DNA of 5,221 bases from Chloroflexota bacterium (GTDB lineage: Bacteria > Chloroflexota > Dormibacteria > CF-121): contig VBIS01000078.1 of assembly GCA_005880605.1 (NCBI GenBank), positions 1 to 5,221 of the forward strand. The letters are read 5' to 3'. Below, one piece after another: positions 1-5,221 of the stretch. A program made the translations under genes and the position numbers. The stretch's first letter is position 1. Each line of letters starts with the position of its first letter. The notes under the pieces are model-generated. The model was not told the DNA's origin. It made no database searches and saw only the letters and a list, made by a program, of their open reading frames with translations.

Positions 1-507
1 TTCGTGCCGCCGGTGGCGGCGGGCGAGCTGGCGCGCCGCACCGGCGAATGCCTGCAATGTGTGCTGGTCGCCGACGAGCTGAAAGGCCGCCATCGCGTCC
101 TGATCAACGACGGCGGCCTGGTGGCCTACGTGCCCGCGTATGCGCGCTGGCCGTACGAAGTTCATCTGGCGCCGCGGGCGCATCGGTCGGCGTTGCCCGA
201 TCTGTCGCCCGCGGGGCGCCTCGCCCTGCTGGTTGCGATGCAGCGCATTACGCGCGCCTATGACCGCCTGTTCGAGGTGCCGATGCCCTACATGATGGCG
301 ATGCACCAGTCGCCGGCCGAGGCCAGCCCGCAGGCGCACCTGCACGTCGAGTTCTATCCCACCCTGCGGGAGCGCGGGAAGCTCAAGTATCTGGCGGGGT
401 CGGAATCGGGCGCCGGAGTCTTCATCAACGACACGCTGGCGGAGGAGTCCGCCGAACGGCTCCGGATCGTGCTCGACGAGTCGCGGCCGGCCGGCGACCG
501 GCCGTAG
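1..507 (+). CDS. galT: Galactose-1-phosphate uridylyltransferase, C-terminal part (5' end cut by the window)
   Basis: Leloir pathway enzyme of the cytoplasm that transfers UMP between UDP-glucose and galactose 1-phosphate. The frame is open from base 1, so the real start and the catalytic His-Pro-His half lie outside the window; the GTG at 4 is not a credible start. About 168 codons remain, matching the second HIT-like lobe. Visible family features are a CxxC pair (GECLQC, bases 43-60) at the lobe junction, as in actinobacterial-type GalTs, a WPYEVHL strand (about bases 148-168), and PYMMAMHQSP followed by the HLH of AHLHVEFYP (bases 337-345). The His at 304-306 and the two in HLH correspond to the structural metal ligands His281, His296 and His298 of the E. 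coli enzyme. The tail LKYLAGSESGAGVFIND and the AEESAERLR helix are also typical. The next gene starts 29 bases downstream on the same strand and may be co-transcribed. Identification is by recalled family similarity. Confidence 0.9.
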   Translation, partial: FVPPVAAGELARRTGECLQCVLVADELKGRHRVLINDGGLVAYVPAYARWPYEVHLAPRAHRSALPDLSPAGRLALLVAMQRITRAYDRLFEVPMPYMMAMHQSPAEASPQAHLHVEFYPTLRERGKLKYLAGSESGAGVFINDTLAEESAERLRIVLDESRPAGDRP

Positions 508-536
508 GGAAGGGGAGTCGGCGCCGTTATTTCGGT

Positions 537-911
537 ATGGATCTGCTGCGGGGGTTCCTCACCTTTTTTGCCCTGCTCAACGCCGCCTCCTGGGCGGCGC
601 TGGCGGCCGCGTGGGCCTTCCGGCCGGACTGGTCCGAGCGGCTGCCGATGCAGCTGGGCACGCACGAGCGCTACCGGAAGGCAGCCCCGGCATGGGTTCG
701 TCTGGCAGTCGCGCTGACCGGCTTCTGGACGCTGGCGGCGGGCCTCTACCTCACGGCTGGCCATAACACGGCGGCCCTGGTCGTCATCGCCCTCTTCACC
801 GCCGCGGCGGCCTGCTTGATCGTTGCGATCGGCGCGGCGGCGGCCGTCTACCGCGCGCTCAAGCCCGAACCCCTACCGATCACGCTGGAGGGCGGTCAGC
901 AGCCGCTCTAA
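537..911 (+). CDS. Unrecognised small membrane protein, 124 aa
   Basis: I do not recognise the family. The protein shows three hydrophobic stretches at about residues 7-27, 53-74 and 79-104, separated by a charged, probably surface-exposed loop (residues 29-50, with RPDWSER and THERYRK). The C-terminus (107-124) is short and polar, starting ALKPEPLP. The pattern suggests a three-helix inner-membrane protein with no evident catalytic motif. The ATG at 537 is the only sensible start in frame. A purine-rich AGGGGAG lies at 511-517, about 20 bases upstream, which is too far for an ideal ribosome binding site. The gene follows galT by 29 bases on the same strand, but nothing in the protein links it to galactose metabolism. 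Its last 39 bases overlap the 3' end of the convergent gene at 873-1076. Codon use is GC-rich like its neighbours and supports real coding. Function is unknown. Confidence 0.68.
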   Translation: MDLLRGFLTFFALLNAASWAALAAAWAFRPDWSERLPMQLGTHERYRKAAPAWVRLAVALTGFWTLAAGLYLTAGHNTAALVVIALFTAAAACLIVAIGAAAAVYRALKPEPLPITLEGGQQPL

Positions 912-1076
912 CCGACCGACCGCCTCGTTCAGGTCGCGGCTGATCGAGGCGAGTTCGGTGGCGGCGCCCGCGTGCAGGTCGCCCAACCGGGCCAGCTCCG
1001 AGAGGCGGTAGCCGGCGCCCATCACGGTGTTCTTCAACCGGCGGAGTTGTTCCTCAGTCGGCGGCTGGTCAGCCAC
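873..1076 (-). CDS. Unrecognised small helical protein, 67 aa, coupled to psuG
   Basis: I do not recognise this protein. It starts with GTG at 1076, and the 8-base overlap GTGGCTGA contains the psuG stop codon, so re-initiation or translational coupling is likely. The predicted chain is soluble and almost wholly helical: a short N-terminal segment (residues 1-8, MADQPPTE), a basic helix (about 8-33) and a longer amphipathic helix (about 36-64) with leucines spaced as in a short coiled coil (ELASISRDL, RLERLLTAL). There are no cysteines, no signal peptide and no membrane segment. Codons end mostly in G or C, which supports real coding. It is far too short to be a pseudouridine kinase, and it lacks the usual exonuclease VII small-subunit pattern. 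Position suggests a role linked to PsuG, but that is inference only. Its last 39 bases overlap the convergent membrane-protein gene. Confidence 0.68.
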   Translation of the reverse strand: MADQPPTEEQLRRLKNTVMGAGYRLSELARLGDLHAGAATELASISRDLNEAVGRLERLLTALQRDR

Positions 1077-1971
1077 GAGAGGGTACCGATACCTGAAGGC
1101 GGGTAAGCGCTGCGGCCAGGGCTCCAGCCAGAGCGGCGTTTCGTTCGAGCAGCGCGACGTTGGCCTGGATCACCCGATCCCCGAGTCGGGCCTGCAGCCG
1201 GCTCAATTCCGCCGGCGTCCGATCCGGGCCTCGAACCGGCGCCGCCTCGTCGGCGCCTAACTCGGCGATCGGGATCGCGAGGTCTGCAGGGAGCGGCTGG
1301 CTCACGACGGCGCCGGCACCCTCCAGGGCCCAGTGGGCGCCAAGGATTGCTGCCAGCTCGTCGACGGCCTCGGCTCGGACCGGCAGGCGAAGGCCGGCGG
1401 ACGTCGCCAGGAACCCGGCAAGCAGTGACGACTGCCAGCCGATGACCGGCACCCCGAGCGTCTCCAGGCGCTCGAGGGTGGCTCCCGCGTCGAGCGTCGA
1501 CTTCGGGCCGGCGCAGACGACGCAGACCGCCCGGCGGCTCAGCTCGGTCAGGTCCGCCGACACGTCCTGGCCGTCGCGCCCCGGATGGACGCCGCCGATG
1601 CCGCCGGTGCTGGCGACTCGGATCCCCGCCAACGCCGCGGCGGCGATGGTAGCGGCCACCGTCGTTCCGCCAAAACCTGGATGCGTGGTAGCGGATGCGA
1701 GATTCCAGGGCGAGACCTTGACGGCGTCGCGGCGCGCCGCGAGCGCGGCGCAGTCGTCGAGCGAGAGACCGACCCGAAGCGCGCCGTCGAAGACCGCGAC
1801 CACCGCGGGCGTCGCCCCCGCCTCGGCGCAGGCCACCCACTGCCGGCGCACGGCGTCCAGGGCCGCGGCTTTTGGCAACCCGTGGGTGATGACCGCCGAC
1901 TCGAGTGCGACGATCGGCTTGCCGCTCTCGAGCGTGTGCGTCACGTCGGCCGAGATCGTCAACGGGGCCAC
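1069..1971 (-). CDS. psuG: Pseudouridine-5'-phosphate glycosidase
   Basis: Cleaves the C-C glycosidic bond of pseudouridine 5'-phosphate, giving uracil and ribose 5-phosphate (reversible in vitro); cytosolic and trimeric in known members. The 300-residue length fits the family (E. coli about 312). Family blocks are KPIVALESAVITHGLP (residues 18-33), VKVSPWNLA (84-92), GGTTVAATIAAAALAGIRV (101-119), STGGIGGVHPG (121-131), DVSADLTEL (136-144), VVCAGPKSTLD (151-161) and VIQANVALLERNA (267-279). By recalled alignment, Glu24, Lys85, Asp140, Lys157 and Asn271 match functional residues of the E. coli enzyme, including the lysine that forms a Schiff base with ribose. The GTG start at 1971 fits the E. 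coli N-terminus (ISADV against ISPEV before the ALES motif). No Shine-Dalgarno precedes it; a -10-like box six bases upstream suggests a leaderless mRNA. The downstream small gene overlaps by 8 bases. The usual partner kinase psuK is not in the window. Confidence 0.95.
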   Translation of the reverse strand: MAPLTISADVTHTLESGKPIVALESAVITHGLPKAAALDAVRRQWVACAEAGATPAVVAVFDGALRVGLSLDDCAALAARRDAVKVSPWNLASATTHPGFGGTTVAATIAAAALAGIRVASTGGIGGVHPGRDGQDVSADLTELSRRAVCVVCAGPKSTLDAGATLERLETLGVPVIGWQSSLLAGFLATSAGLRLPVRAEAVDELAAILGAHWALEGAGAVVSQPLPADLAIPIAELGADEAAPVRGPDRTPAELSRLQARLGDRVIQANVALLERNAALAGALAAALTRLQVSVPSRG

Positions 1972-1977
1972 GTGCCG

Positions 1978-1983
1978 ATCTTA
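1978..1983 (-). promoter_or_regulatory. Possible leaderless -10 box of psuG
   Basis: Read on the minus strand, TAAGAT lies six bases before the psuG GTG (TAAGAT-CGGCAC-GTG). This is the TANNNT-box spacing that places the transcription start at the first base of the start codon, as known for leaderless genes in actinobacteria and deinococci. There is no Shine-Dalgarno sequence in the gap, which agrees. No recognisable -35 box is seen. A second candidate, TATACC on the minus strand at 1993-1988, would give a leader of roughly ten bases. Confidence 0.4.
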
Positions 1984-1989
1984 CGTGGG

Positions 1990-1995
1990 TATATT
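1990..1995 (+). promoter_or_regulatory. Probable -10 box of tRNA-Leu
   Basis: TATATT lies ten bases before the mature tRNA 5' end and is AT-rich against a GC-rich background. Transcription would start around 2002, leaving only a few bases for RNase P to remove. The -35 position falls inside the psuG start region and has no good match to TTGACA, so support rests on position and the -10 box alone. Confidence 0.45.
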
Positions 1996-2005
1996 CATTA
2001 CGCCT

Positions 2006-2088
2006 GCGGGCGTAGCCGAATTGGTACAGGCGCACGGCTTAGGACCGTGTGGCGTAAGCCGATGGAGGTTCGAGTCCTCTCGCCCGCA
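2006..2088 (+). tRNA. tRNA-Leu (anticodon UAG)
   Basis: The gene folds as a complete class II tRNA of 83 bases. The acceptor stem GCGGGCG (2006-2012) pairs fully with CGCCCGC (2081-2087), with discriminator A at 2088. The D stem is GCC/GGC (2015-2017 with 2029-2031), with the GG pair in its loop. The anticodon stem CACGG/CCGTG (2033-2037 with 2045-2049) encloses CTTAGGA, giving anticodon TAG at 2040-2042, which reads CUN leucine codons, mainly CUA and CUG. A long variable arm with a GGC/GCC stem and GTAA loop (2051-2060) is the leucine-type feature. The T arm GGAGG-TTCGAGT-CCTCT (2064-2080) is intact with one G-U pair. CCA is not encoded, so a CCA-adding enzyme is needed. tig follows 58 bases downstream on the same strand. 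Confidence 0.97.
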
Positions 2089-2097
2089 GTCCGCTGG

Positions 2098-2128
2098 GCC
2101 ATTCGGCCAATGGCGAAGCCCGGCCGAA
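2098..2128 (+). other. Two overlapping, mutually exclusive inverted repeats between tRNA-Leu and tig
   Basis: GCCATT (2098-2103) pairs with AATGGC (2109-2114) around a 5-base loop. Alternatively TTCGGCC (2102-2108) pairs exactly with GGCCGAA (2122-2128) around a 13-base loop that can itself form GGC-GAA-GCC. The two folds share bases and cannot coexist. No T-run follows, so this is not a standard intrinsic terminator. It could separate tRNA processing from the tig message; that is inference, and short GC-rich inverted repeats also arise by chance. Confidence 0.35.
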
Positions 2129-2132
2129 CTGG

Positions 2133-2138
2133 TAGCGT
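2133..2138 (+). promoter_or_regulatory. Weak candidate -10 box of tig
   Basis: TAGCGT fits the loose TANNNT pattern and ends eight bases before the GTG at 2147. With no Shine-Dalgarno before either candidate tig start (2147 or 2156), a leaderless or nearly leaderless transcript is possible. The match is weak, and tig may instead be read through from the tRNA promoter. Confidence 0.22.
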
Positions 2139-2146
2139 AAATCACC

Positions 2147-3577
2147 GTGGCCGCGGTGAAAGTCGATACCGAGCGCAAGCCTGGCTCGCAGGTCGTCCTT
2201 TCGGTCGAGGTAGACGCCGACCAGGTTTCGCGGTCGATCGACCAGGCGTACAGCCGGCTGGCGCCGCGGGTGCGGATCGCCGGCTTCCGACCGGGCAAGG
2301 CGCCGCGACCGATGATTGAACGCGAAATCGGCTGGCCGGCGCTGCGCCAGGAGGCCCTTGACCTGATCCTTGCGACTGCCTACAACTCGGCCCTCGACGA
2401 AGCCGGGCTTGATCCGATCGACGTGCCGCGCGTCGAGGTGCAGCAGTTCGATCGCGGCCAGCCGATGAAATTCACGGCAACGGTGTCGATCAAGCCGGAA
2501 ATCACGCTCAAGGACTACAAGGACATCCAGGTGCCGCGGCCGCAGACGGAGATCGGCGACAACGATGTGGACGAGGCGGTCGAGCGGCTGCGCAACCGCT
2601 ACGCGGAATTGCATGCCGTCGAGCGTCCGGTGCAGCTGGGCGATTTCCTGACGGTCGACACCCATATCGTCAAGTCGGGCGCGGTGCTGATCGGCGAAAG
2701 CCAGACCGATGCCCAGCTCGAGGTCGATAAAGAACGGCTGATTGCGGGACTGGCGGATGGCCTCATCGGGCAGGCCCAGGGCGAAACGCGCGACATCCGG
2801 CTGACGCTCCCCGCGGACTACCCAAAGAAGGATCTCGCCGGGTCTGACGTCGTCTTTCGTATCACCGTCAAGTCGATCAAGGAACGCCGGCTGCCGCCAC
2901 CCGATGAGCTCCCGCAGTTGATGGCGCCGAGCGAGACCGGACCCGACACGCCGGCCCGCCAAACCCTCGAGGAGCTGCGGCACGACATCCGCGAGGAACT
3001 TCAGGATGCGGCCAGCCGGGGCGACGAGCAGCGGTTCGAGAACGATGTCCTGAAGGCGCTGGATGAGCGGATGGAGGTGGAGGTTCCCGAGGCCCTGATC
3101 GAGCGCGAAGTCAACCGCCGCGTGCGCGAGCTGGAAGTCCGGCTCGAGGAGCAGGGCCTGAAGATGGAGCGCTATCTGCAGTACACCAACACCTCGCTGG
3201 ACGTCCTCCAGGCGGAGCAGCGTCCGCAGGCGGTACAGAAGGTGCGGCTCGAGCTGGCGCTCGAAACCGTGGCCGAGCGCGAGGGGCTGACGGTCTCGGA
3301 CGCGGAGGTGGAAGAAGCGGTCGCCAACGCGCTGGCGGAGGAAGATCACACCGGCCATCAGCATGGGGACTTGCGCACCGCCGACCCGGTGCGGGCGTAC
3401 TTCCGGCACCAGCTTTTGATGCGAAAGACCATTGACTTTTTGAGTGCGGCGGCTTCGCCAGAATCGTCAGATACTTCGGATAGAATGGAGCCGCCTTCGG
3501 CCGCGAAGGAGCTCGAGAGCGCCGGGAAGTCAGCGTCGCGCGGGGAGCGTCAGGCCAAAGGGAAGAAAGAACGCTGA
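2147..3577 (+). CDS. tig: Trigger factor, ribosome-associated chaperone
   Basis: Binds near the ribosomal exit tunnel and shields nascent chains; classically also a peptidyl-prolyl isomerase. Of 476 residues, the N-terminal ribosome-binding domain spans about 1-130 and carries the signature loop GFRPGKAP (46-53), equivalent to GFRKGKVP of E. coli. An FKBP-like domain follows at about 160-247 (GDFLTV to ITVKSIKERRLP), then the helical chaperone domain at about 265-435, ending RAYFRHQLLMRKTIDFL. The FKBP part is divergent: the usual aromatic and Gly-Gly segment after the first strand is replaced by HIVKSGAVLIGES, so isomerase activity is doubtful. Residues 436-476 form a Ser/Glu/Lys-rich, probably disordered tail, making the protein longer than E. 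coli Tig (432). A His cluster HTGHQH lies at 401-406. GTG at 2147 or GTG at 2156 could both be the start; neither has a Shine-Dalgarno. It heads the tig-clpP-clpX cluster. Confidence 0.95.
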   Translation: MAAVKVDTERKPGSQVVLSVEVDADQVSRSIDQAYSRLAPRVRIAGFRPGKAPRPMIEREIGWPALRQEALDLILATAYNSALDEAGLDPIDVPRVEVQQFDRGQPMKFTATVSIKPEITLKDYKDIQVPRPQTEIGDNDVDEAVERLRNRYAELHAVERPVQLGDFLTVDTHIVKSGAVLIGESQTDAQLEVDKERLIAGLADGLIGQAQGETRDIRLTLPADYPKKDLAGSDVVFRITVKSIKERRLPPPDELPQLMAPSETGPDTPARQTLEELRHDIREELQDAASRGDEQRFENDVLKALDERMEVEVPEALIEREVNRRVRELEVRLEEQGLKMERYLQYTNTSLDVLQAEQRPQAVQKVRLELALETVAEREGLTVSDAEVEEAVANALAEEDHTGHQHGDLRTADPVRAYFRHQLLMRKTIDFLSAAASPESSDTSDRMEPPSAAKELESAGKSASRGERQAKGKKER

Positions 3578-3582
3578 CCGAA

Positions 3583-3608
3583 CTGCGTATTCAAAAGTGA
3601 GTATGCAG
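3583..3608 (+). terminator. Ten-base-pair hairpin just after tig, possible 3' end or terminator without a U-tract
   Basis: CTGCGTATTC (3583-3592) pairs along its whole length with GAGTATGCAG (3599-3608) around the loop AAAAGT, starting six bases after the tig stop. Two of the ten pairs are G-U, so the sequence pairs better as RNA than it reads as a DNA palindrome. No T-run follows, so termination is uncertain; it may instead protect the tig mRNA 3' end. It lies just upstream of the clpP promoter region. Confidence 0.45.
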
Positions 3609-3634
3609 ACGACTGGATTGTAAGAATTGGACCC

Positions 3635-3640
3635 TATAAT
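3635..3640 (+). promoter_or_regulatory. Consensus -10 box (TATAAT) of clpP
   Basis: A perfect TATAAT stands in the tig-clpP gap, in a locally AT-rich stretch unlike the surrounding DNA. Transcription would begin near 3647, just at the Shine-Dalgarno sequence, giving a leader of about 13 bases. The -35 region about 17 bases upstream (ACTGGA at 3612-3617) is a poor match. This supports expression of clpP and clpX independent of tig. Confidence 0.6.
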
Positions 3641-3646
3641 GACGAC

Positions 3647-3652
3647 AGGAGA
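3647..3652 (+). promoter_or_regulatory. Ribosome binding site that fixes the clpP start
   Basis: AGGAGA lies seven bases before ATG 3660 and is the clearest Shine-Dalgarno in the window. It favours 3660 over the in-frame TTG at 3627 and ATG at 3639. The latter overlaps the TATAAT box and would not be on a transcript made from that promoter. Confidence 0.75.
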
Positions 3653-3659
3653 GCCAGGC

Positions 3660-4387
3660 ATGAATTTCGAACGGCTCAGCCGCCGTCCCGAAGCCCTCAT
3701 TCCCATGGTCATCGAGACCACCAACCGCGGGGAGCGAGCCTTTGACATCTACTCCCGGCTGCTCAAGGACCGCATCATCTTCATCGGCACGCCGATCGAT
3801 GACCAGGTCGCCAACGTCGTCATGGCGCAGCTGCTGTTCCTCGCGTCCGAGGACCCCGACAAGGACATCAACATCTACATCAACAGCCCCGGCGGCGTCG
3901 TCACCGCCGGACTCGCGATCTACGACACCATGCGTTACGTCAGCCCGCGCGTGTCGACCGTCTGCATGGGCCTGGCCGCCAGCATGGCGACGGTCCTGCT
4001 CGCCGGCGGGACCAAGGGCATGCGCTTCGCGCTGCCCAACACCCGTATCCTGATTCACCAGCCATCGGGTGGCTTCCAGGGCCAGGCGAGCGACATCCAG
4101 ATCCATGCGCAGGAGATCCTGCGCATCCGCAAAACACTCAATGACATCCTGTCCAGCCATACCGGCCAGCCGATCGAGAAGATCGAGCGGGATACCGAGC
4201 GCGACTTCTTCATGAGCGCCGAAGAGGCGAAGACCTACGGCATCATCGACGACATCATCCTCAGTACCGCCCGGCCGACCGACCCCGCCGCCAAAGATGG
4301 GCGCCTCGAGCTGAGCACCGCGGGCAGCAGCCGGCCGGTGCCGACCCTCCAGCCCGAACCCGAACGCGAAGGTCCCAAGACATCCCG

Positions 4388-4391
<4 letters not shown>
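3660..4391 (+). CDS. clpP: ATP-dependent Clp protease proteolytic subunit
   Basis: Serine protease that forms the double-ring chamber of ClpXP and degrades proteins fed in by the unfoldase. From ATG 3660 the product has 243 residues. The catalytic triad is intact: Ser108 in GLAASMAT (104-111), His133 in ILIHQPSGG (130-138) and Asp182 in TERDFF (179-184). INSPGG (74-79), the oxyanion region, and the handle segment GGFQGQASDIQIHAQEIL (137-154) are standard. The N-terminal stretch through PMVIETTNRGERAFDIYSRLL (15-35) matches the processed region and axial loops of the family. The core ends near residue 202; about 40 extra Pro, Glu and Arg-rich residues follow, so the protein is longer than the usual 195-210. 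A perfect TATAAT and AGGAGA precede it. Its stop overlaps the clpX start as ATGA, so translation of the pair is coupled. Confidence 0.97.

Positions 4392-5221
<830 letters not shown>

Noticed and set aside
873..1076. Exonuclease VII small subunit or pseudouridine kinase
   Set aside because: The size is near that of XseB, but its usual motif pattern is missing; a kinase would be several times longer.
1034..2035. Minus-strand frame of 333 codons and plus-strand frame of 326 codons (1160-2140) across psuG
   Set aside because: Both are shadows of psuG. Their products are Arg, Ala, Gly or Ser-rich low-complexity sequence, and each crosses part or all of the tRNA-Leu gene.
2039..3409. Long minus-strand open frame (456 codons) opposite tig
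   Set aside because: It runs antisense to a clear trigger factor gene and arises from its GC-rich codon pattern. The product is Arg, Leu and Asp-rich with no recognisable domain.
3583..3608. Heat-shock or protease-regulator operator (CIRCE, HspR, CtsR or ClgR type) before clpP
   Set aside because: The inverted repeat does not match the consensus sites I know for these regulators, and its G-U mismatches break DNA symmetry.
3591..4160. Minus-strand frame of 189 codons opposite clpP
   Set aside because: It mirrors the conserved clpP frame and has no domain signature of its own; the frames opposite clpX are rejected for the same reason.

Overview
This is a GC-rich bacterial chromosomal segment with third codon positions biased to G and C. 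It behaves like a short contig, because genes are cut at both ends. GTG starts without Shine-Dalgarno sequences, a tRNA gene without encoded CCA, a GalT of the type common in actinobacteria and their relatives, and the tig-clpP-clpX order together suggest Chloroflexota, Dormibacterota or Actinomycetota. The window alone cannot settle which.

Layout. At 1-507 (+) is the C-terminal half of galactose-1-phosphate uridylyltransferase (galT). An unrecognised 124-residue protein with about three membrane segments follows at 537-911 (+). Its 3' end overlaps, tail to tail, a minus-strand pair read from 1971 down to 873: pseudouridine-5'-phosphate glycosidase (psuG), then an unrecognised 67-residue helical protein whose GTG start overlaps the psuG stop by 8 bases. 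A 34-base divergent gap separates psuG from tRNA-Leu(UAG) at 2006-2088 (+). The plus strand then carries trigger factor (tig, 2147-3577), the ClpP protease subunit (clpP, 3660-4391) and the ClpX unfoldase (clpX, from 4388, running off the right edge).

How the genes work together. tig, clpP and clpX form the classical protein-quality-control cluster: trigger factor meets nascent chains at the ribosome, and ClpXP degrades selected or failed proteins. clpX is coupled to clpP through an ATGA stop/start overlap. clpP has its own perfect TATAAT box and a good Shine-Dalgarno sequence, so it can be expressed apart from tig. psuG belongs to nucleoside salvage and splits pseudouridine 5'-phosphate into uracil and ribose 5-phosphate. 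Its usual kinase partner psuK is not visible here. galT belongs to the Leloir galactose pathway.

Main points to check. clpX carries an apparent one-base deletion near 4956, after the Walker B motif. The psuG operon has an undescribed small partner protein. clpP should start at 3660 rather than at upstream in-frame starts. psuG may be leaderless. I see no mobile element, CRISPR array, phage gene or clear new multi-gene system; most of the window is housekeeping sequence.
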